Positions 6,897 to 16,441 of a stretch of 64,000 nucleotides of DNA are shown here, one piece after another (within the stretch, counting starts at the first letter, position 1; each line of letters opens with the position of its first letter). The notes under the pieces were generated by a model, which made no database searches, was not told the origin of the DNA, and saw only the letters and a program-made list of their open reading frames with translations. Origin of the DNA: Pseudomonas capeferrum (GTDB lineage Bacteria; Pseudomonadota; Gammaproteobacteria; Pseudomonadales; Pseudomonadaceae). The position numbers were made by a program, and so were the translations under genes. Location: NCBI RefSeq assembly GCF_013523055.1, contig NZ_JAAMQM010000008.1, positions 124,001 to 188,000 of the forward strand. Direction: 5' to 3'.

Positions 6897-8297
6897 ATGA
6901 GCGGTATACACAATTCCAACGACCTCGCTCAGGGGCTCAAACAACGGCATGTGACCATGCTTTCCATCGCTGGCGTTATTGGTGCCGGACTGTTCGTCGG
7001 TTCTGGCCATGCCATCGCGGAAGCCGGCCCTGCCGTTATTCTGGCCTATCTCGCGGCCGGTACCCTGGTGGTCCTGGTCATGCGCATGCTCGCCGAAATG
7101 GCCATCGCCTCGCCGGATACCGGCTCGTTCTCCACCTATGCCGATCGCGCGATCGGACCATGGGCGGGCTTTACCATCGGCTGGTTGTACTGGTGGTTCT
7201 GGGTCTTGGTGATCCCCCTGGAAGCCAACGCTGCCGCGGCTATCCTGCATGGCTGGTTCCCCGCCGTGGACCTGTGGATATTCTCCCTGGTCATCACGCT
7301 GGCCTTGACCGTGACCAACCTGTTCAGCGTCAAGAACTACGGTGAGTTCGAGTTCTGGTTCGCGCTGCTCAAGGTATTGGCCATCGTCGCCTTCATCGTC
7401 GTCGGTTGCGCCGCCATGTTCGGCATGGTGCCCGGCAGCCAGGTCAGCGGCGCCAGTCACCTCTACGATACCCAGGGCTTCATGCCCAATGGTCTGGGCG
7501 CCGTATTGGCGGCCATGTTGACCACCATGTTCTCTTTCATGGGCACCGAGATCGTGACCATTGCCGCTGCCGAGTCGAAGGATCCGGGCAAGCAGATCAC
7601 GCGTGCCACCAACTCCGTTATCTGGCGCATCTGCCTGTTCTACCTGGTGTCGATCTTCCTGGTCGTGGCCCTCGTGCCATGGAACAGTCCTGAGTTGGCG
7701 TCTGGTGGCTCTTACCAGACCGTGCTGTCCCTGATCGGCGTGCCCAATGCCAAGCTGGTCGTGGATATCGTGGTACTGATCGCTGTGACCAGTTGCCTGA
7801 ACTCCGCGCTGTACACTGCTTCGCGCATGCTCTTTTCCTTGAGCAAGCGCGGTGATGCCCCTGCCATGGCGCGTCGCACCACCAAGGCCGGCACCCCACA
7901 CCGCGCAGTGTTGATGTCTACCGCGGCAGCCTTCCTGACCGTGATCGCCAACTATGTCGCGCCTGCCCAAGTCTTCGAGTTCCTGCTGGCCAGCTCCGGC
8001 GCGATCGCCCTGCTGGTGTATCTGGTGATCGCCGTTTCGCAACTGCGCATGCGCCGCCAGCGTGAAGAGCGTGGCGAGCAGATCGCCTTCAAGATGTGGC
8101 TGTTCCCAGGTCTGACCTGGGCGGCCATCGTCTTCATCATCGGTGTATTGGTGGTGATGGCGATCCGTCCCGACCACCGTGCCGAGATCATCGCCACCAC
8201 GCTGCTGAGCGTCGGTGTGGTAGCCGCTGGCCTTCTGGTACACCGTCGGCGCAAGGCCCATGGCCACGCTGGCGCGCGGGTAGCGCTGGATAGCTAA
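6897..8297 (+). CDS. gabP: GABA permease-like amino acid transporter
   Basis: A 466-residue APC-superfamily carrier with about 12 membrane segments. It opens with LKQRHVTMLSIAGVIGAGLF, the family's first-helix signature with the glycine-rich unwound segment, and continues with AEAGPAVILAYLAAG and GTEIVTIAAAESKDP. The length and these motifs fit GabP of Pseudomonas, which imports 4-aminobutyrate by proton symport. It is transcribed divergently from the basic amino acid ABC operon. Other amino acid:proton symporters of the family (AroP or ProY type) cannot be excluded. The ATG at 6897 follows a weak AAGG site. Confidence 0.8.
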   Translation: MSGIHNSNDLAQGLKQRHVTMLSIAGVIGAGLFVGSGHAIAEAGPAVILAYLAAGTLVVLVMRMLAEMAIASPDTGSFSTYADRAIGPWAGFTIGWLYWWFWVLVIPLEANAAAAILHGWFPAVDLWIFSLVITLALTVTNLFSVKNYGEFEFWFALLKVLAIVAFIVVGCAAMFGMVPGSQVSGASHLYDTQGFMPNGLGAVLAAMLTTMFSFMGTEIVTIAAAESKDPGKQITRATNSVIWRICLFYLVSIFLVVALVPWNSPELASGGSYQTVLSLIGVPNAKLVVDIVVLIAVTSCLNSALYTASRMLFSLSKRGDAPAMARRTTKAGTPHRAVLMSTAAAFLTVIANYVAPAQVFEFLLASSGAIALLVYLVIAVSQLRMRRQREERGEQIAFKMWLFPGLTWAAIVFIIGVLVVMAIRPDHRAEIIATTLLSVGVVAAGLLVHRRRKAHGHAGARVALDS

Positions 8298-8317
8298 GCT
8301 GCCCTGGGCAATACAAA

Positions 8318-8562
8318 AGGCCGCGTCCGGAGAGGCTGATGTTCGGCTTCCGAATTTTCAATGATGCTGCTGGCCTCATCGCGGGACAAGCCCGCTCGCC
8401 ACCGGACGCCTGGTCTTTGCTACTCTACCGCGCACTTGTGGCGAGCGGGCTTGTCCCGCGATGAGGCCAGCAATGGCACTGAAAACCCCAAAAGCCGAAG
8501 GCTCAGCACCGACATTTGAGCCGGCTGCTTCCCTTAAGTGACTGGCATTAGGGACGCGGCCT
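8318..8562. terminator. Terminator stem split by a REPIN, between convergent genes
   Basis: AGGCCGCGTCC (8318-8328) and GGACGCGGCCT (8552-8562) are perfect complements, the second followed by a run of six T. They would normally form a compact rho-independent terminator for gabP. Here 223 bases lie between them, including a REPIN and a further inner pair, TTCGGCTT (8343-8350) with AAGCCGAA (8489-8496). The whole 245 bases can fold as one long nested hairpin. Confidence 0.6.
8368..8472. repeat. REPIN (pair of inverted REP sequences)
   Basis: Two 35-base arms, 8368-8402 and 8438-8472, are exact inverted copies with a 35-base spacer. The core is GCGGGACAAGCCCGCTCGCC, the usual P. putida-type REP. 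Such pairs are spread by RAYT transposases encoded elsewhere in the genome. A second REPIN with the same core occurs at 43449-43573. Confidence 0.93.
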
Positions 8563-8617
8563 CTTTTTTGTTGGGTTGCTCGCAGCGCTTATCGAAATGG
8601 GCTGCGAAGACAGCCTG

Positions 8618-9061
8618 TCAGCCGAACTGCTTTTGCTGTTGCTGCTGCTTGGCCACCACCTCGGAGGCCGCCACGTACGCTTCCTGGAACTCGTCGCTCT
8701 CCAGCCAGGCCATGGTGGTGTCTTCGTCGGCACCGTCCAGCCAGGTGCGATAGGCGGTGAACACCAGGACAATGTAGTCGGTCGCGTGTTCTTCCTTGTG
8801 GCCCTTGAGAACCAGAGTCAGCAACGGATCGACCAGGAACACCGAAATCATCGGCACCAGGCCGTTCACCTGGGCTTCCTTCATCTTCTCGAACAGGCTG
8901 TCGTAGCTGCCCGATTCCATGGCCTTGCCGAATATCTGTTCGACGCTGGCGCTGTCCCCGGCGCTGGCTTTCACGGCTTGGCCGCTGCGCACCATGCGGT
9001 TCTGCTTGGCCTTGATGGCGGCGCGCTTGGCGCGCTTCTGTTGCTTGCTGCTGGTGGCCAT
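8618..9061 (-). CDS. Conserved hypothetical protein with a glutamine-rich tail
   Basis: A 147-residue cytosolic protein of unknown function. The start at 9061 (MATSSKQQKRAKRAAIKAKQ) was preferred over a longer frame because AAGGA stands just before it and the basic N-terminus looks native. The N-terminal 30 residues are strongly basic, the middle is mixed helical (FEKMKEAQVNGLVPMISVF, GHKEEHATDYIVLVFTAYR), and the tail is VVAKQQQQQKQFG. It has no membrane segment or catalytic motif that I recognise. It converges on gabP across the REPIN region. Confidence 0.8.
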   Translation of the reverse strand: MATSSKQQKRAKRAAIKAKQNRMVRSGQAVKASAGDSASVEQIFGKAMESGSYDSLFEKMKEAQVNGLVPMISVFLVDPLLTLVLKGHKEEHATDYIVLVFTAYRTWLDGADEDTTMAWLESDEFQEAYVAASEVVAKQQQQQKQFG

Positions 9062-9215
9062 GGGCGAATCCTTGGTGAGCCGGAAAATTCGGCGTATTGA
9101 ATCGCAGATGGGCTGGAAACCCAAGGGGTGTCTTATTGACTGAGTAGTGGTCAGCAGACAGATGGCTATCAGGTGCATGCCATTGCATCTCCAGCGCACT
9201 GCTTTTCCAGGCATA

Positions 9216-9250
9216 AACAAAAAACCCCTGAATCTTTCGATTCAGGGGTT
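9216..9250 (-). terminator. Rho-independent terminator of tRNA-Phe
   Basis: On the reverse strand AACCCCTGAATC, loop GAAA, GATTCAGGGGTT is followed by a T run. The 12-bp stem lies 10 bases beyond the tRNA 3' end (stem arms 9239-9250 and 9223-9234). Confidence 0.9.
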
Positions 9251-9259
9251 TCGATGTTT

Positions 9260-9335
9260 TGGTGCCCAGAGACGGAGTCGAACCGCCGACACGAGGATTT
9301 TCAATCCTCTGCTCTACCGACTGAGCTATCTGGGC
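9260..9335 (-). tRNA. tRNA-Phe (anticodon GAA)
   Basis: The reverse strand starts GCCCAGATAGCTCAGTCGGT and ends TCTGGGCACCA, 76 bases with encoded CCA. The anticodon stem-loop GAGGATTGAAAATCCTC gives anticodon GAA. The T arm is GGCGGTTCGACTCCGTC. Confidence 0.96.
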
Positions 9336-9345
9336 AACGGGGCGC

Positions 9346-9374
9346 ATTAAAAGGCTTTTTCAGGATTGGGTCAA
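9346..9374 (-). promoter_or_regulatory. Sigma-70 promoter of tRNA-Phe
   Basis: On the reverse strand TTGACC (9374-9369), 17 bases, TTTAAT (9351-9346), then a GC-rich discriminator GCGCCCC before the tRNA. The discriminator suggests stringent control, an inference from the usual tRNA pattern. Confidence 0.75.
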
Positions 9375-9425
9375 GCAATTTTCTAAATTTTTTTTCAATC
9401 AATACCGACGCTTACGATTTTCGGC

Positions 9426-9698
9426 CTATTGAGCAGGCGGAACGTAGCCTTCGGCCTTGGCGTAGTCTTCGCCCGAGAAGTACTTGTCCATCTCGCCCTG
9501 GAGGAACTTGCGGTCTTCGCCGTTCATCATGTTCAGGCGCTTCTCGTTGATGAGCATGGTCTGCTCCTTCTGCCAGTCCGCCCAGGCTTTCTGCGAGATG
9601 TTCTCGAAGATGTCCTGGCCCTTGGCGCCAGGGTAGGGCGGGCGCTCCAGGCCTGGCAGTTCTTCTTTGTACTTGCGGCACATCACGGTGCGGGTCAT
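9426..9698 (-). CDS. yggX: Probable Fe(2+)-trafficking protein YggX
   Basis: A 90-residue protein starting [20 protein letters not shown], the family hallmark including the single conserved Cys7, followed by [11 protein letters not shown] and [19 protein letters not shown]. YggX proteins protect Fe-S clusters from oxidative damage and are linked to iron supply. The gene overlaps mutY by 4 bases, so it is translationally coupled to the gene for an Fe-S glycosylase. This pairing is conserved in gamma-proteobacteria. Ends 90 bases before the tRNA-Phe gene, which lies on the same strand. Confidence 0.95.
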   Translation of the reverse strand: MTRTVMCRKYKEELPGLERPPYPGAKGQDIFENISQKAWADWQKEQTMLINEKRLNMMNGEDRKFLQGEMDKYFSGEDYAKAEGYVPPAQ

Positions 9699-10762
9699 TG
9701 CGGCTCTCCTGCGATCAGTTCATCGGCCGCGCGTTTGAGCAGTTTCTTCACCGGAGCGGCGAGCCCCAGGCGCGGCGGGGTGGCGAGGTTATACCAGAGC
9801 CAGTCCGGCTCGGCCACGTGAGCGCCTAGCGGGTCGACGCGCACCAGCCAGGGTTCGATGGCCAGCTGGAAGTGGCTGAAGGTATGCGTGAGACCGTCCA
9901 GGGGGCGGCGCTCGTTCAAACGCAGGCCGTGCTGGTAGGCCAGGTCGTCGAGCTGCTCCAGGTTGTCCAGTTCGGGCAGGCTCCAGAGACCGCCCCAAAG
10001 GCCTGTGGAAGGGCGCCGGTAAAGCAGGATGGCGCCTTCGCGGTTGGCCAGCAACGGCATCAATGTGCGCCGCTGTGGAAGCGTCTTGCGAGGCTTGGGC
10101 TCGGGGTAATGGGTTTCCTGGCCGAGCATGTGCGCTTCGCAGCCTCGCTGCAGTGGGCAGATCAGGCAACTGGGTTTGCTGCGCGTACAGATCGTGGCGC
10201 CCAGGTCCATCATCGCCTGGGTGTAGTGATTGACCCGCGTCAAAGGCGTGAAGCGCTCTGCGCTTGTCCACAACGCATTGGCCACCTTCGGCTCGCCCGG
10301 ATAACCCGCCTGGGCCGTGAAGCGTGCCAGGACCCGCTTGACGTTGCCATCGAGGATAGGCGCACGCAGGCCCATGCTGATACTGGCGATCGCGCCCGCG
10401 GTGGAGCGACCGATACCTGGCAGCTCGATGAGCTGTGCGACACTGCGCGGAAATTCCCCCGCATAGTGTTCGACCACGATCTTCGCGGCTTTCTGCAGGT
10501 TGCGCGCGCGGGTGTAGTAGCCCAGGCCGGTCCACAGGTGCAGCACTTCGTCCTCCGGCGCTTCGGCCAGGGCCTGCACGGTCGGCAGGGCCTGCATGAA
10601 GCGGTCGAAGTAGTTGAGCACGGTACTGACCTGGGTCTGCTGCAACATGATTTCCGAGACCCATACGCGGTACGGATTGATGTCCTGTTGCCAGGGCAGG
10701 TGGTGACGGCCGTGTTGGTCGAACCAGTCGAGCACGGCCGTGGAGAACTGCTGGGGACTCAT
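9695..10762 (-). CDS. mutY: Adenine DNA glycosylase MutY
   Basis: A 355-residue base-excision repair enzyme that removes adenine paired with 8-oxoguanine. Visible: [12 protein letters not shown] with catalytic Glu37, the helix-hairpin-helix [12 protein letters not shown] (about 114-125), catalytic Asp138 in [10 protein letters not shown], and the [4Fe-4S] cysteines C192, C199, C202, C208 with spacing 6-2-5. The C-terminal third is the NUDIX-like 8-oxoG recognition domain ([11 protein letters not shown]). It overlaps asmA-like upstream and yggX downstream by 4 bases each. Confidence 0.97.
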   Translation of the reverse strand: MSPQQFSTAVLDWFDQHGRHHLPWQQDINPYRVWVSEIMLQQTQVSTVLNYFDRFMQALPTVQALAEAPEDEVLHLWTGLGYYTRARNLQKAAKIVVEHYAGEFPRSVAQLIELPGIGRSTAGAIASISMGLRAPILDGNVKRVLARFTAQAGYPGEPKVANALWTSAERFTPLTRVNHYTQAMMDLGATICTRSKPSCLICPLQRGCEAHMLGQETHYPEPKPRKTLPQRRTLMPLLANREGAILLYRRPSTGLWGGLWSLPELDNLEQLDDLAYQHGLRLNERRPLDGLTHTFSHFQLAIEPWLVRVDPLGAHVAEPDWLWYNLATPPRLGLAAPVKKLLKRAADELIAGEPQ

Positions 10763-13011
10763 CGTTTGAACAGCCCCTTGAGCGCATCCTTCAGCTCGGG
10801 ACTGACCTTGTCGCCCAGCTTCTCGTCGATCTTCTCGTTGAGTTTTTCATTGAGGCGGTTGCCCGCCAGCTTGGCCGCGACCTTGCCCAGGCCTTCCTGG
10901 TCCAGGCGACAGGCCTTGGCGCCCAGCTCGAGCGGGCCACGGCAGCGCAGCGGCAGTTCGACGCCGACATAGCGTTCGTTGACCTGGCAGGCGGGATCGG
11001 GCATTTCGCGCTGATCGCCTTCGACAATCACCCCGATGCGGTAGTCCATGCCCAGCACCCGCAAGTCCAGATCGCCATTGCCGTTGACGCTCAGGCCCGG
11101 AATGCGTGCCTTGAGATCCGGATTGCTGGCGACGCCATTGCGCATCACCAGGCTGCCCTTGAGCTCCTGGAACGGCGTGTCCTTGCCGCGCTGATCGCCG
11201 CTGAGCTGCTTGCGGTTGAGTGTGGCGATGGCCTGGCACAGTTGCTGTTCCAGATTGGCGTTGACCAGTACGCCATCGTTGATGGTGAAGCTGGCGTTGC
11301 CGTTGAGGGTATCGATCAGTGCCTTCTGGCTGTTGCCGGACGCGGTCATGTCGCCGGACAGGGTCAGCAGGCCCTTGACCGGTGGTACCTGGTCCGGGTT
11401 GTCGCTCTTGATGAAGTGCTCCACCGGGACCCGATTGATCCGCGTGCCGACCCCGATCTGCGGGACGGCTGGACGCACGTCGACCGTGCCATGAGCTTCG
11501 AAGTCGCCGTTGTAGAGCCCGCCACGTAGGGTCTGCAGGGTCAGCAGGCCGCCCTGGCCGCTGGCCTTGAGGCTGGCGTTGCTGATGGGCAGCTTGTCCA
11601 GGGTCAGGGCGCCGAAACTCAGGTCGGCCTGCAGGTCGATCTGCCGCAAGCGATCGACCGGCAGCAGCTTGTCATTGCTCCAGGCGACCTGGGTCGGCGC
11701 ATTGGGCAGCGGGCTTGCGCCGGCGCCCGCGACGGCGCTGGCTTCCTGCTGCTTGACTTCGGCCTGGCGCGCAGCGGTGGCGCCTTTGGCTTCCTCGCTC
11801 TTGGCGGGCAGGTAGCGATCGGCATTGAACGTATCGCCCTTGAGCCGCAGGCGCAGGGCTTGCTTGGTGAAGTCCTCGATGGCCACTCGGCCACTGAAGT
11901 TGCTGTCATCCAGTTTTACCGCCAGGTCCTCCAGGGCCAGGCTGTTCTGGCCGCCTTCCAGGCGGGTGACCAGCTCGAGCTTGCCGAAGGCAGTCGGGTC
12001 GGCCGTGGCGGGCAGCGGGTGGCCGATGCTGTCGAGGAAGGCGCGCAGGTCGAATTGGGCCAGGGACAGCCCGCCGCTGAGTCTCGGCGCCTTGTCCAGG
12101 TCACGCACGTTCAGTTCACCCAGCGCACGCAGCTGATTGGCCGAGATCTTCAGACCGTTCCATTCGGCGACATTGGCCGCCAGGTCGACCAGCAACTGGC
12201 CTTGGGCGGCGAATGTCATGGTCTTGCCTGCCAAGGGCTCGCCCGACGTCTCGCCACTCAGGCGCATGTCTTCGAAGGTGTAGCGCTTGAGCTTGCGATC
12301 GAAGCGCAGCCCACCCGCCAGTTCGGTGCGGGCCTTGAGGTTCGGCTGGCCGATGCTCAGGAAGGCGGTTGCCTTGACGGGGATGTTGTCGCCCTCGTGG
12401 ACGGCGCCCGTGCTCAACTGGATGCTCTCGACGGTCAACGTCTGTCCGGTCTTGGCGTCCGTGTACTGCACGCGAGCGTTGTTGACGGTGAGGCTGTCGA
12501 TGTCCAGCTTGACCGAGCGCTCGTTGGCGCTGTCCTGACCGGATGCTTGGTCAGCTGGCGCAGCGGTCGGCGGGGTGGCCGGCGAGCCATCGGGATTCTT
12601 CGCAGGCAGCGGCTTGCCGATGTCTTCCCAGTTGCCGTGGCCGTTCTCGTCCCGGTTCAGGACCAGGTTCAAGCCTTCGACGCGCACGTCGCTCATCTGC
12701 ACTTCACGACGCAGCAGCGGTAGCACGCGTACCGATAGGCCGAGCATCTGCAAGTCGGCGAATGGGGTCTTGGGGTTGGTCAGCGTGGCGATGCTGGCCT
12801 CGTGCAATTCCAGGCCGAGCCAGGGGAACAGGCTCCAGCCGATATCGCCATTGAGGGTCAGCTCAACATGGGCCTTGTCGCGGGCCAGCTGACGGATCTC
12901 GTCTTTGTAGTCGTTGGGATCGAACAGATGGGTCAGGGCGAAGCCCAGAGCCACGATGATCAGCAACAACCCGAGAAGCACCAGCCCCAGGATTTTGCCG
13001 AACGCTTTCAT
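10759..13011 (-). CDS. AsmA family protein
   Basis: A 750-residue envelope protein with one N-terminal membrane anchor (residues about 6-28, GKILGLVLLGLLLIIVALGF) followed by DPNDYKDEIRQ, a typical AsmA beginning, and a long beta-rich periplasmic body. The C-terminal half has the AsmA_2 pattern (DTLNGNASFTINDGVLVNAN, PDLKARIPGLSVNGNGDLDL). AsmA-like proteins are thought to bridge the periplasm and affect outer-membrane lipid balance. It heads the operon with mutY and yggX, overlapping mutY by 4 bases. A proline- and alanine-rich linker lies around residues 130-160. Confidence 0.9.
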   Translation of the reverse strand: MKAFGKILGLVLLGLLLIIVALGFALTHLFDPNDYKDEIRQLARDKAHVELTLNGDIGWSLFPWLGLELHEASIATLTNPKTPFADLQMLGLSVRVLPLLRREVQMSDVRVEGLNLVLNRDENGHGNWEDIGKPLPAKNPDGSPATPPTAAPADQASGQDSANERSVKLDIDSLTVNNARVQYTDAKTGQTLTVESIQLSTGAVHEGDNIPVKATAFLSIGQPNLKARTELAGGLRFDRKLKRYTFEDMRLSGETSGEPLAGKTMTFAAQGQLLVDLAANVAEWNGLKISANQLRALGELNVRDLDKAPRLSGGLSLAQFDLRAFLDSIGHPLPATADPTAFGKLELVTRLEGGQNSLALEDLAVKLDDSNFSGRVAIEDFTKQALRLRLKGDTFNADRYLPAKSEEAKGATAARQAEVKQQEASAVAGAGASPLPNAPTQVAWSNDKLLPVDRLRQIDLQADLSFGALTLDKLPISNASLKASGQGGLLTLQTLRGGLYNGDFEAHGTVDVRPAVPQIGVGTRINRVPVEHFIKSDNPDQVPPVKGLLTLSGDMTASGNSQKALIDTLNGNASFTINDGVLVNANLEQQLCQAIATLNRKQLSGDQRGKDTPFQELKGSLVMRNGVASNPDLKARIPGLSVNGNGDLDLRVLGMDYRIGVIVEGDQREMPDPACQVNERYVGVELPLRCRGPLELGAKACRLDQEGLGKVAAKLAGNRLNEKLNEKIDEKLGDKVSPELKDALKGLFKR

Positions 13012-13284
13012 GGGCGAGTCCTTGTAGTCCAGATTCTGAATTCAAGCGGCAGATTATAGCGCCGCACTCATCACTACCGAGTGTCTGACAACAGACTGCG
13101 AAAAAATAACAGTATCAGATTGCCCTCATTGACAACGGCAACTGCTAATCTTGCGCCGATTTTTCAGCAGCCTGCGACTAAATGCCACGTACTTGGCCAA
13201 GTGCTCAAGCATCGTCCAGGTACGGCCGTGACCAGGTCGGGTGCTGAATCCTCGCGTGCAGACAATCTACAAAAGGAATGCTTC

Positions 13285-14946
13285 ATGAACAGCAGTATCG
13301 CGGCAGAAAGGTTGGCGCCAGCGCCAGGCTTCCTGTCCAAGGAGCGGATCATCGCTCGTCCTGGCTTCAATCGCTGGCTGGTACCCCCGGCAGCCCTGGC
13401 CATTCACCTGTGTATCGGCATGGCCTATGGCTTCTCGGTGTTCTGGCTGCCGCTGTCGCAGGCCATCGGGATCAGCGCACCCGTCGCCTGTGCGCCGGAC
13501 ATGGGGGTCATCGCTCGCCTGTTCAGCGCCGACTGCGATTGGCCGATCTCGATGCTGAGCTGGATCTATACGCTGTTCTTCGTCTTCCTGGGTTGTTCGG
13601 CGGCGGTCCTTGGCGGCTGGCTCGAGCATGCCGGTCCGCGCAAGGCCGGTCTGGTCTCGGCAGTTTGCTGGTGCGGCGGGCTGCTGATCTCGGCTATCGG
13701 GGTCAAGACCCATCAATTGTGGCTGATGTGGCTGGGTTCGGGGGTGATCGGGGGGATCGGCCTGGGCCTGGGATATATCTCGCCAGTGTCGACGCTGATC
13801 AAGTGGTTCCCGGACAAGCGCGGCATGGCCACTGGCATGGCGATCATGGGCTTCGGTGGTGGCGCCATGGTCGGCGCGCCCCTGGCGACCGCGCTGATGG
13901 GGCATTTCGCCAATGGCCAGGAAGTCGGCGTGTGGCAGAGCTTCGTGGTGATGGCGCTGATCTACTTCGTGTTCATGGTCGGCGGGGCATTGGCCTATCG
14001 CGTCCCGCCTACCGGCTGGAAGCCTGAAGGATGGAGCGCGCCGACCAAGAAGGCCGGCAATTCGATGATCACCGATCGCCATGTTCACGTCAGCGTGGCG
14101 TGGAAGACACCCCAGTTCGTGCTGATCTGGCTGGTCCTTTGCCTGAACGTGTCGGCGGGTATCGGCATCCTCGGCATGGCGTCGCCACTGCTGCAGGAAG
14201 TCTTCGGTGGCCGGTTGCTGGGCAACGAGCTGAGCTTCGGCGAATTGAACAGCGCGCAGCTGGCGCAGATCGCTGCCATTGCCGCCGGCTTCACTGGGCT
14301 GTTGAGCCTGTTCAATATCGGTGGGCGCTTCTTCTGGGCGTCGTTCTCCGACTACATCGGCCGCAAGAATACCTACTTTGCTTTCTTCGCCTTGGGCGTG
14401 GCGCTCTACAGCCTGGTGCCGAACATGGGCCATCTGGGTAATGTCGCGCTGTTCGTGGCGGCGTTCTGCATCATCCTGTCGATGTACGGTGGCGGCTTCT
14501 CTACCGTTCCGGCCTATCTGGCCGACCTGTTCGGTACCCAGATGGTAGGCGCCATTCACGGCCGCCTGCTGACCGCCTGGGCGGCGGCCGGCGTACTGGG
14601 GCCGGTGCTCATCACCTATCTGCGCGAGTACCAGCTCGCCCTGGGCGTCGAGCGGGCGGCGGCGTACGACATCACCCTGTATATCCTCGCTGGATTGCTG
14701 GTCCTGGGGTTCATCTGCAACGCGCTGGTGCGCCCTGTGGCGGAAAAGTACTTCATGACCGATGCCGAACTGGCCGCCGAACGCGCCCTGAGCCACGACA
14801 AAGGTGCCGATGGCGCACGCTCGTTGGAGTGGAAAGCCGCGCCGGGCAGCCTGCCGCTGGCCATCGCCGCCTGGCTGGCAGTCGGTGTGCCTCTGGCATG
14901 GGGTATCTGGGTCACGCTGCAGAAGACCGCCGTGCTGTTCCATTGA
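13285..14946 (+). CDS. MFS transporter, oxalate/formate antiporter (OFA)-like
   Basis: A 553-residue inner-membrane carrier with about 12 membrane helices. The start at 13285 follows AAGGA at a good distance; a longer frame upstream looks like untranslated leader. Family features: IHLCIGMAYGFSVFWLPLSQ near the first helix, the loop WFPDKRGMATGMAIMGFGGG, and SDYIGRKNTYF in the second half. These place it with OFA-type MFS proteins of carboxylates. A large extracytoplasmic loop between helices 1 and 2 (CAPDMGVIARLFSADCDW) is a known variation. Substrate unknown. It diverges from the asmA-mutY-yggX operon. Confidence 0.82.
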   Translation: MNSSIAAERLAPAPGFLSKERIIARPGFNRWLVPPAALAIHLCIGMAYGFSVFWLPLSQAIGISAPVACAPDMGVIARLFSADCDWPISMLSWIYTLFFVFLGCSAAVLGGWLEHAGPRKAGLVSAVCWCGGLLISAIGVKTHQLWLMWLGSGVIGGIGLGLGYISPVSTLIKWFPDKRGMATGMAIMGFGGGAMVGAPLATALMGHFANGQEVGVWQSFVVMALIYFVFMVGGALAYRVPPTGWKPEGWSAPTKKAGNSMITDRHVHVSVAWKTPQFVLIWLVLCLNVSAGIGILGMASPLLQEVFGGRLLGNELSFGELNSAQLAQIAAIAAGFTGLLSLFNIGGRFFWASFSDYIGRKNTYFAFFALGVALYSLVPNMGHLGNVALFVAAFCIILSMYGGGFSTVPAYLADLFGTQMVGAIHGRLLTAWAAAGVLGPVLITYLREYQLALGVERAAAYDITLYILAGLLVLGFICNALVRPVAEKYFMTDAELAAERALSHDKGADGARSLEWKAAPGSLPLAIAAWLAVGVPLAWGIWVTLQKTAVLFH

Positions 14947-14981
14947 TGGCACGGGCGGGTAGTTGATTGGCGGGCTCTGAT

Positions 14982-15118
14982 GCCCTTTCGCGGGCAAGCG
15001 CGCTCCCACAGGTACGGCGGCAGCTTCAGAAATGGTCTGCGCGACAGCGCGGCTCAAGAGGCTGAGAGACCGCTACGGGGCAATGCCTGACCTGGGAGCG
15101 AGCTTGTCTCGCAATGCA
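14982..15118. repeat. Two degenerate REP-like sequences in inverted orientation
   Basis: TTCGCGGGCAAGCGCGCTCC at about 14988-15007 and GGGAGCGAGCTTGTCTCGCA at about 15093-15112 are decayed forms of the common Pseudomonas REP in opposite orientations, between the MFS gene and hisB. Confidence 0.6.
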
Positions 15119-15143
15119 TTCCACCACCATATGTCATCCGCGT

Positions 15144-15172
15144 TTCAAGCGGGCGCGTTCTAGGCCTATAAT
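15144..15172 (+). promoter_or_regulatory. Sigma-70 promoter of the his cluster
   Basis: TTCAAG (15144-15149), 17 bases, TATAAT (15167-15172), 38 bases ahead of the hisB start. The perfect -10 box makes this the likely promoter of hisB-hisH and genes beyond. Confidence 0.65.
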
Positions 15173-15209
15173 GGCCGCCTTTTCGCCCAATGATTCTGCG
15201 GAGCTGGTG

Positions 15210-15803
15210 ATGGTCGAACGTAAGGCTTCCGTCGAGCGCAATACCCTGGAAACCCAGGTCAAGGCCTCGATCAACCTGGATGGCACTGGCAAGGCCCGAT
15301 TCGATATCGGTGTGCCTTTCCTTGAACACATGCTCGACCAGATCGCCCGGCACGGGCTGATCGATCTGGACATCGAGTGCAAGGGCGACCTGCACATCGA
15401 CGACCACCATACCGTCGAGGACGTCGGTATCACCCTTGGCCAGGCCTTCGCCCAGGCCATCGGCGACAAGAAGGGCATCTTCCGCTACGGCCATGCCTAC
15501 GTGCCGCTGGACGAAGCGCTGTCGCGCGTGGTCATCGACTTCTCCGGCCGTCCCGGCCTGCAGATGCATGTGCCCTACACCCGCGCATCGGTCGGCGGCT
15601 TCGATGTCGACCTGTTCCAGGAGTTCTTCCAGGGCTTCGTCAATCATGCCCTGGTGACCCTGCATATCGACAACCTGCGTGGCCACAACACCCATCACCA
15701 GATCGAGACCGTGTTCAAGGCCTTCGGCCGTGCCCTGCGCATGGCCGTCGAGCAGGACGAGCGCATGGCCGGGCAGATGCCGTCGACCAAGGGTTGCCTC
15801 TGA
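15210..15803 (+). CDS. hisB: Imidazoleglycerol-phosphate dehydratase
   Basis: A 197-residue enzyme of histidine biosynthesis that converts imidazoleglycerol phosphate to imidazoleacetol phosphate. The two metal-binding signatures are present: [20 protein letters not shown] (HHxxE) and [20 protein letters not shown]. The ATG at 15210, after GGAG, gives the standard monofunctional length; upstream in-frame codons are leader. Its TGA overlaps the hisH ATG as TGATG. Confidence 0.97.
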   Translation: MVERKASVERNTLETQVKASINLDGTGKARFDIGVPFLEHMLDQIARHGLIDLDIECKGDLHIDDHHTVEDVGITLGQAFAQAIGDKKGIFRYGHAYVPLDEALSRVVIDFSGRPGLQMHVPYTRASVGGFDVDLFQEFFQGFVNHALVTLHIDNLRGHNTHHQIETVFKAFGRALRMAVEQDERMAGQMPSTKGCL

Positions 15804-16441
15804 TGCAGACAGTAGCCGTGATCGACTATGGCATGGGCAACCTGCACTCGGTGGCCAAGGCGCTCGAGCACGTGGGCGCCGGCAAGGTCCTGGTCACCAG
15901 CGACGCCGCGGTGATCCGCGAGGCGGATCGGGTGGTCTTCCCCGGGGTCGGCGCGATCCGCGACTGCATGGCCGAGATTCGTCGCCTGGGCTTCGACAGC
16001 CTGGTGCGCGAGGTCAGCCAGGATCGACCCTTCCTCGGCATCTGCGTCGGCATGCAGGCGTTGCTGGAGCATAGCGAAGAGAACGATGGCGTCGATTGCA
16101 TCGGTCTGTTCCCTGGCCAGGTGCGCTTCTTCGGCAAGGACCTGCACGAAGAAGGCGAGCACCTTAAGGTGCCGCACATGGGCTGGAACGAGCTGCGCCA
16201 GACCGTCGACCATCCGTTGTGGCACGACATTCCCGAGCGCGCGCGCTTCTATTTCGTGCACAGCTACTACATCGATGCCGGCAAGCCAGCCCAGGTCGTC
16301 GGTCGCGGCCACTATGGCGTCGACTTTGCCGCGGCGCTGGCCGAGGGCTCGCGCTTCGCCGTGCAGTTCCATCCCGAGAAGAGCCACACCCATGGCCTGC
16401 AACTGCTGCAGAACTTCATCGCCTGGGATGGACGCTGGTAA
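15803..16441 (+). CDS. hisH: Imidazole glycerol phosphate synthase, glutaminase subunit
   Basis: A 212-residue class I glutamine amidotransferase. Nucleophile Cys81 in [14 protein letters not shown], and the His-Glu pair in [20 protein letters not shown]. It releases ammonia from glutamine for HisF. The start overlaps the hisB stop by one base, and its TAA overlaps the next ATG (TAATG), so three genes are tightly coupled. Confidence 0.97.
   Translation: MQTVAVIDYGMGNLHSVAKALEHVGAGKVLVTSDAAVIREADRVVFPGVGAIRDCMAEIRRLGFDSLVREVSQDRPFLGICVGMQALLEHSEENDGVDCIGLFPGQVRFFGKDLHEEGEHLKVPHMGWNELRQTVDHPLWHDIPERARFYFVHSYYIDAGKPAQVVGRGHYGVDFAAALAEGSRFAVQFHPEKSHTHGLQLLQNFIAWDGRW

Noticed and set aside
6855..8267. 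470-codon reverse-strand frame antisense to gabP
   Set aside because: Composition rich in His, Gln, Asp and Gly is typical of an antisense shadow of a GC-rich membrane protein gene.
8368..8472. REPIN considered as a CRISPR-like repeat
   Set aside because: Only two inverted arms, no regular direct repeats or spacers, no cas genes. No CRISPR array was seen anywhere in the window.
13267..15057. 596-codon reverse-strand frame antisense to the MFS gene
   Set aside because: Shadow frame; the forward frame has a ribosome site, 12 helices and family motifs.
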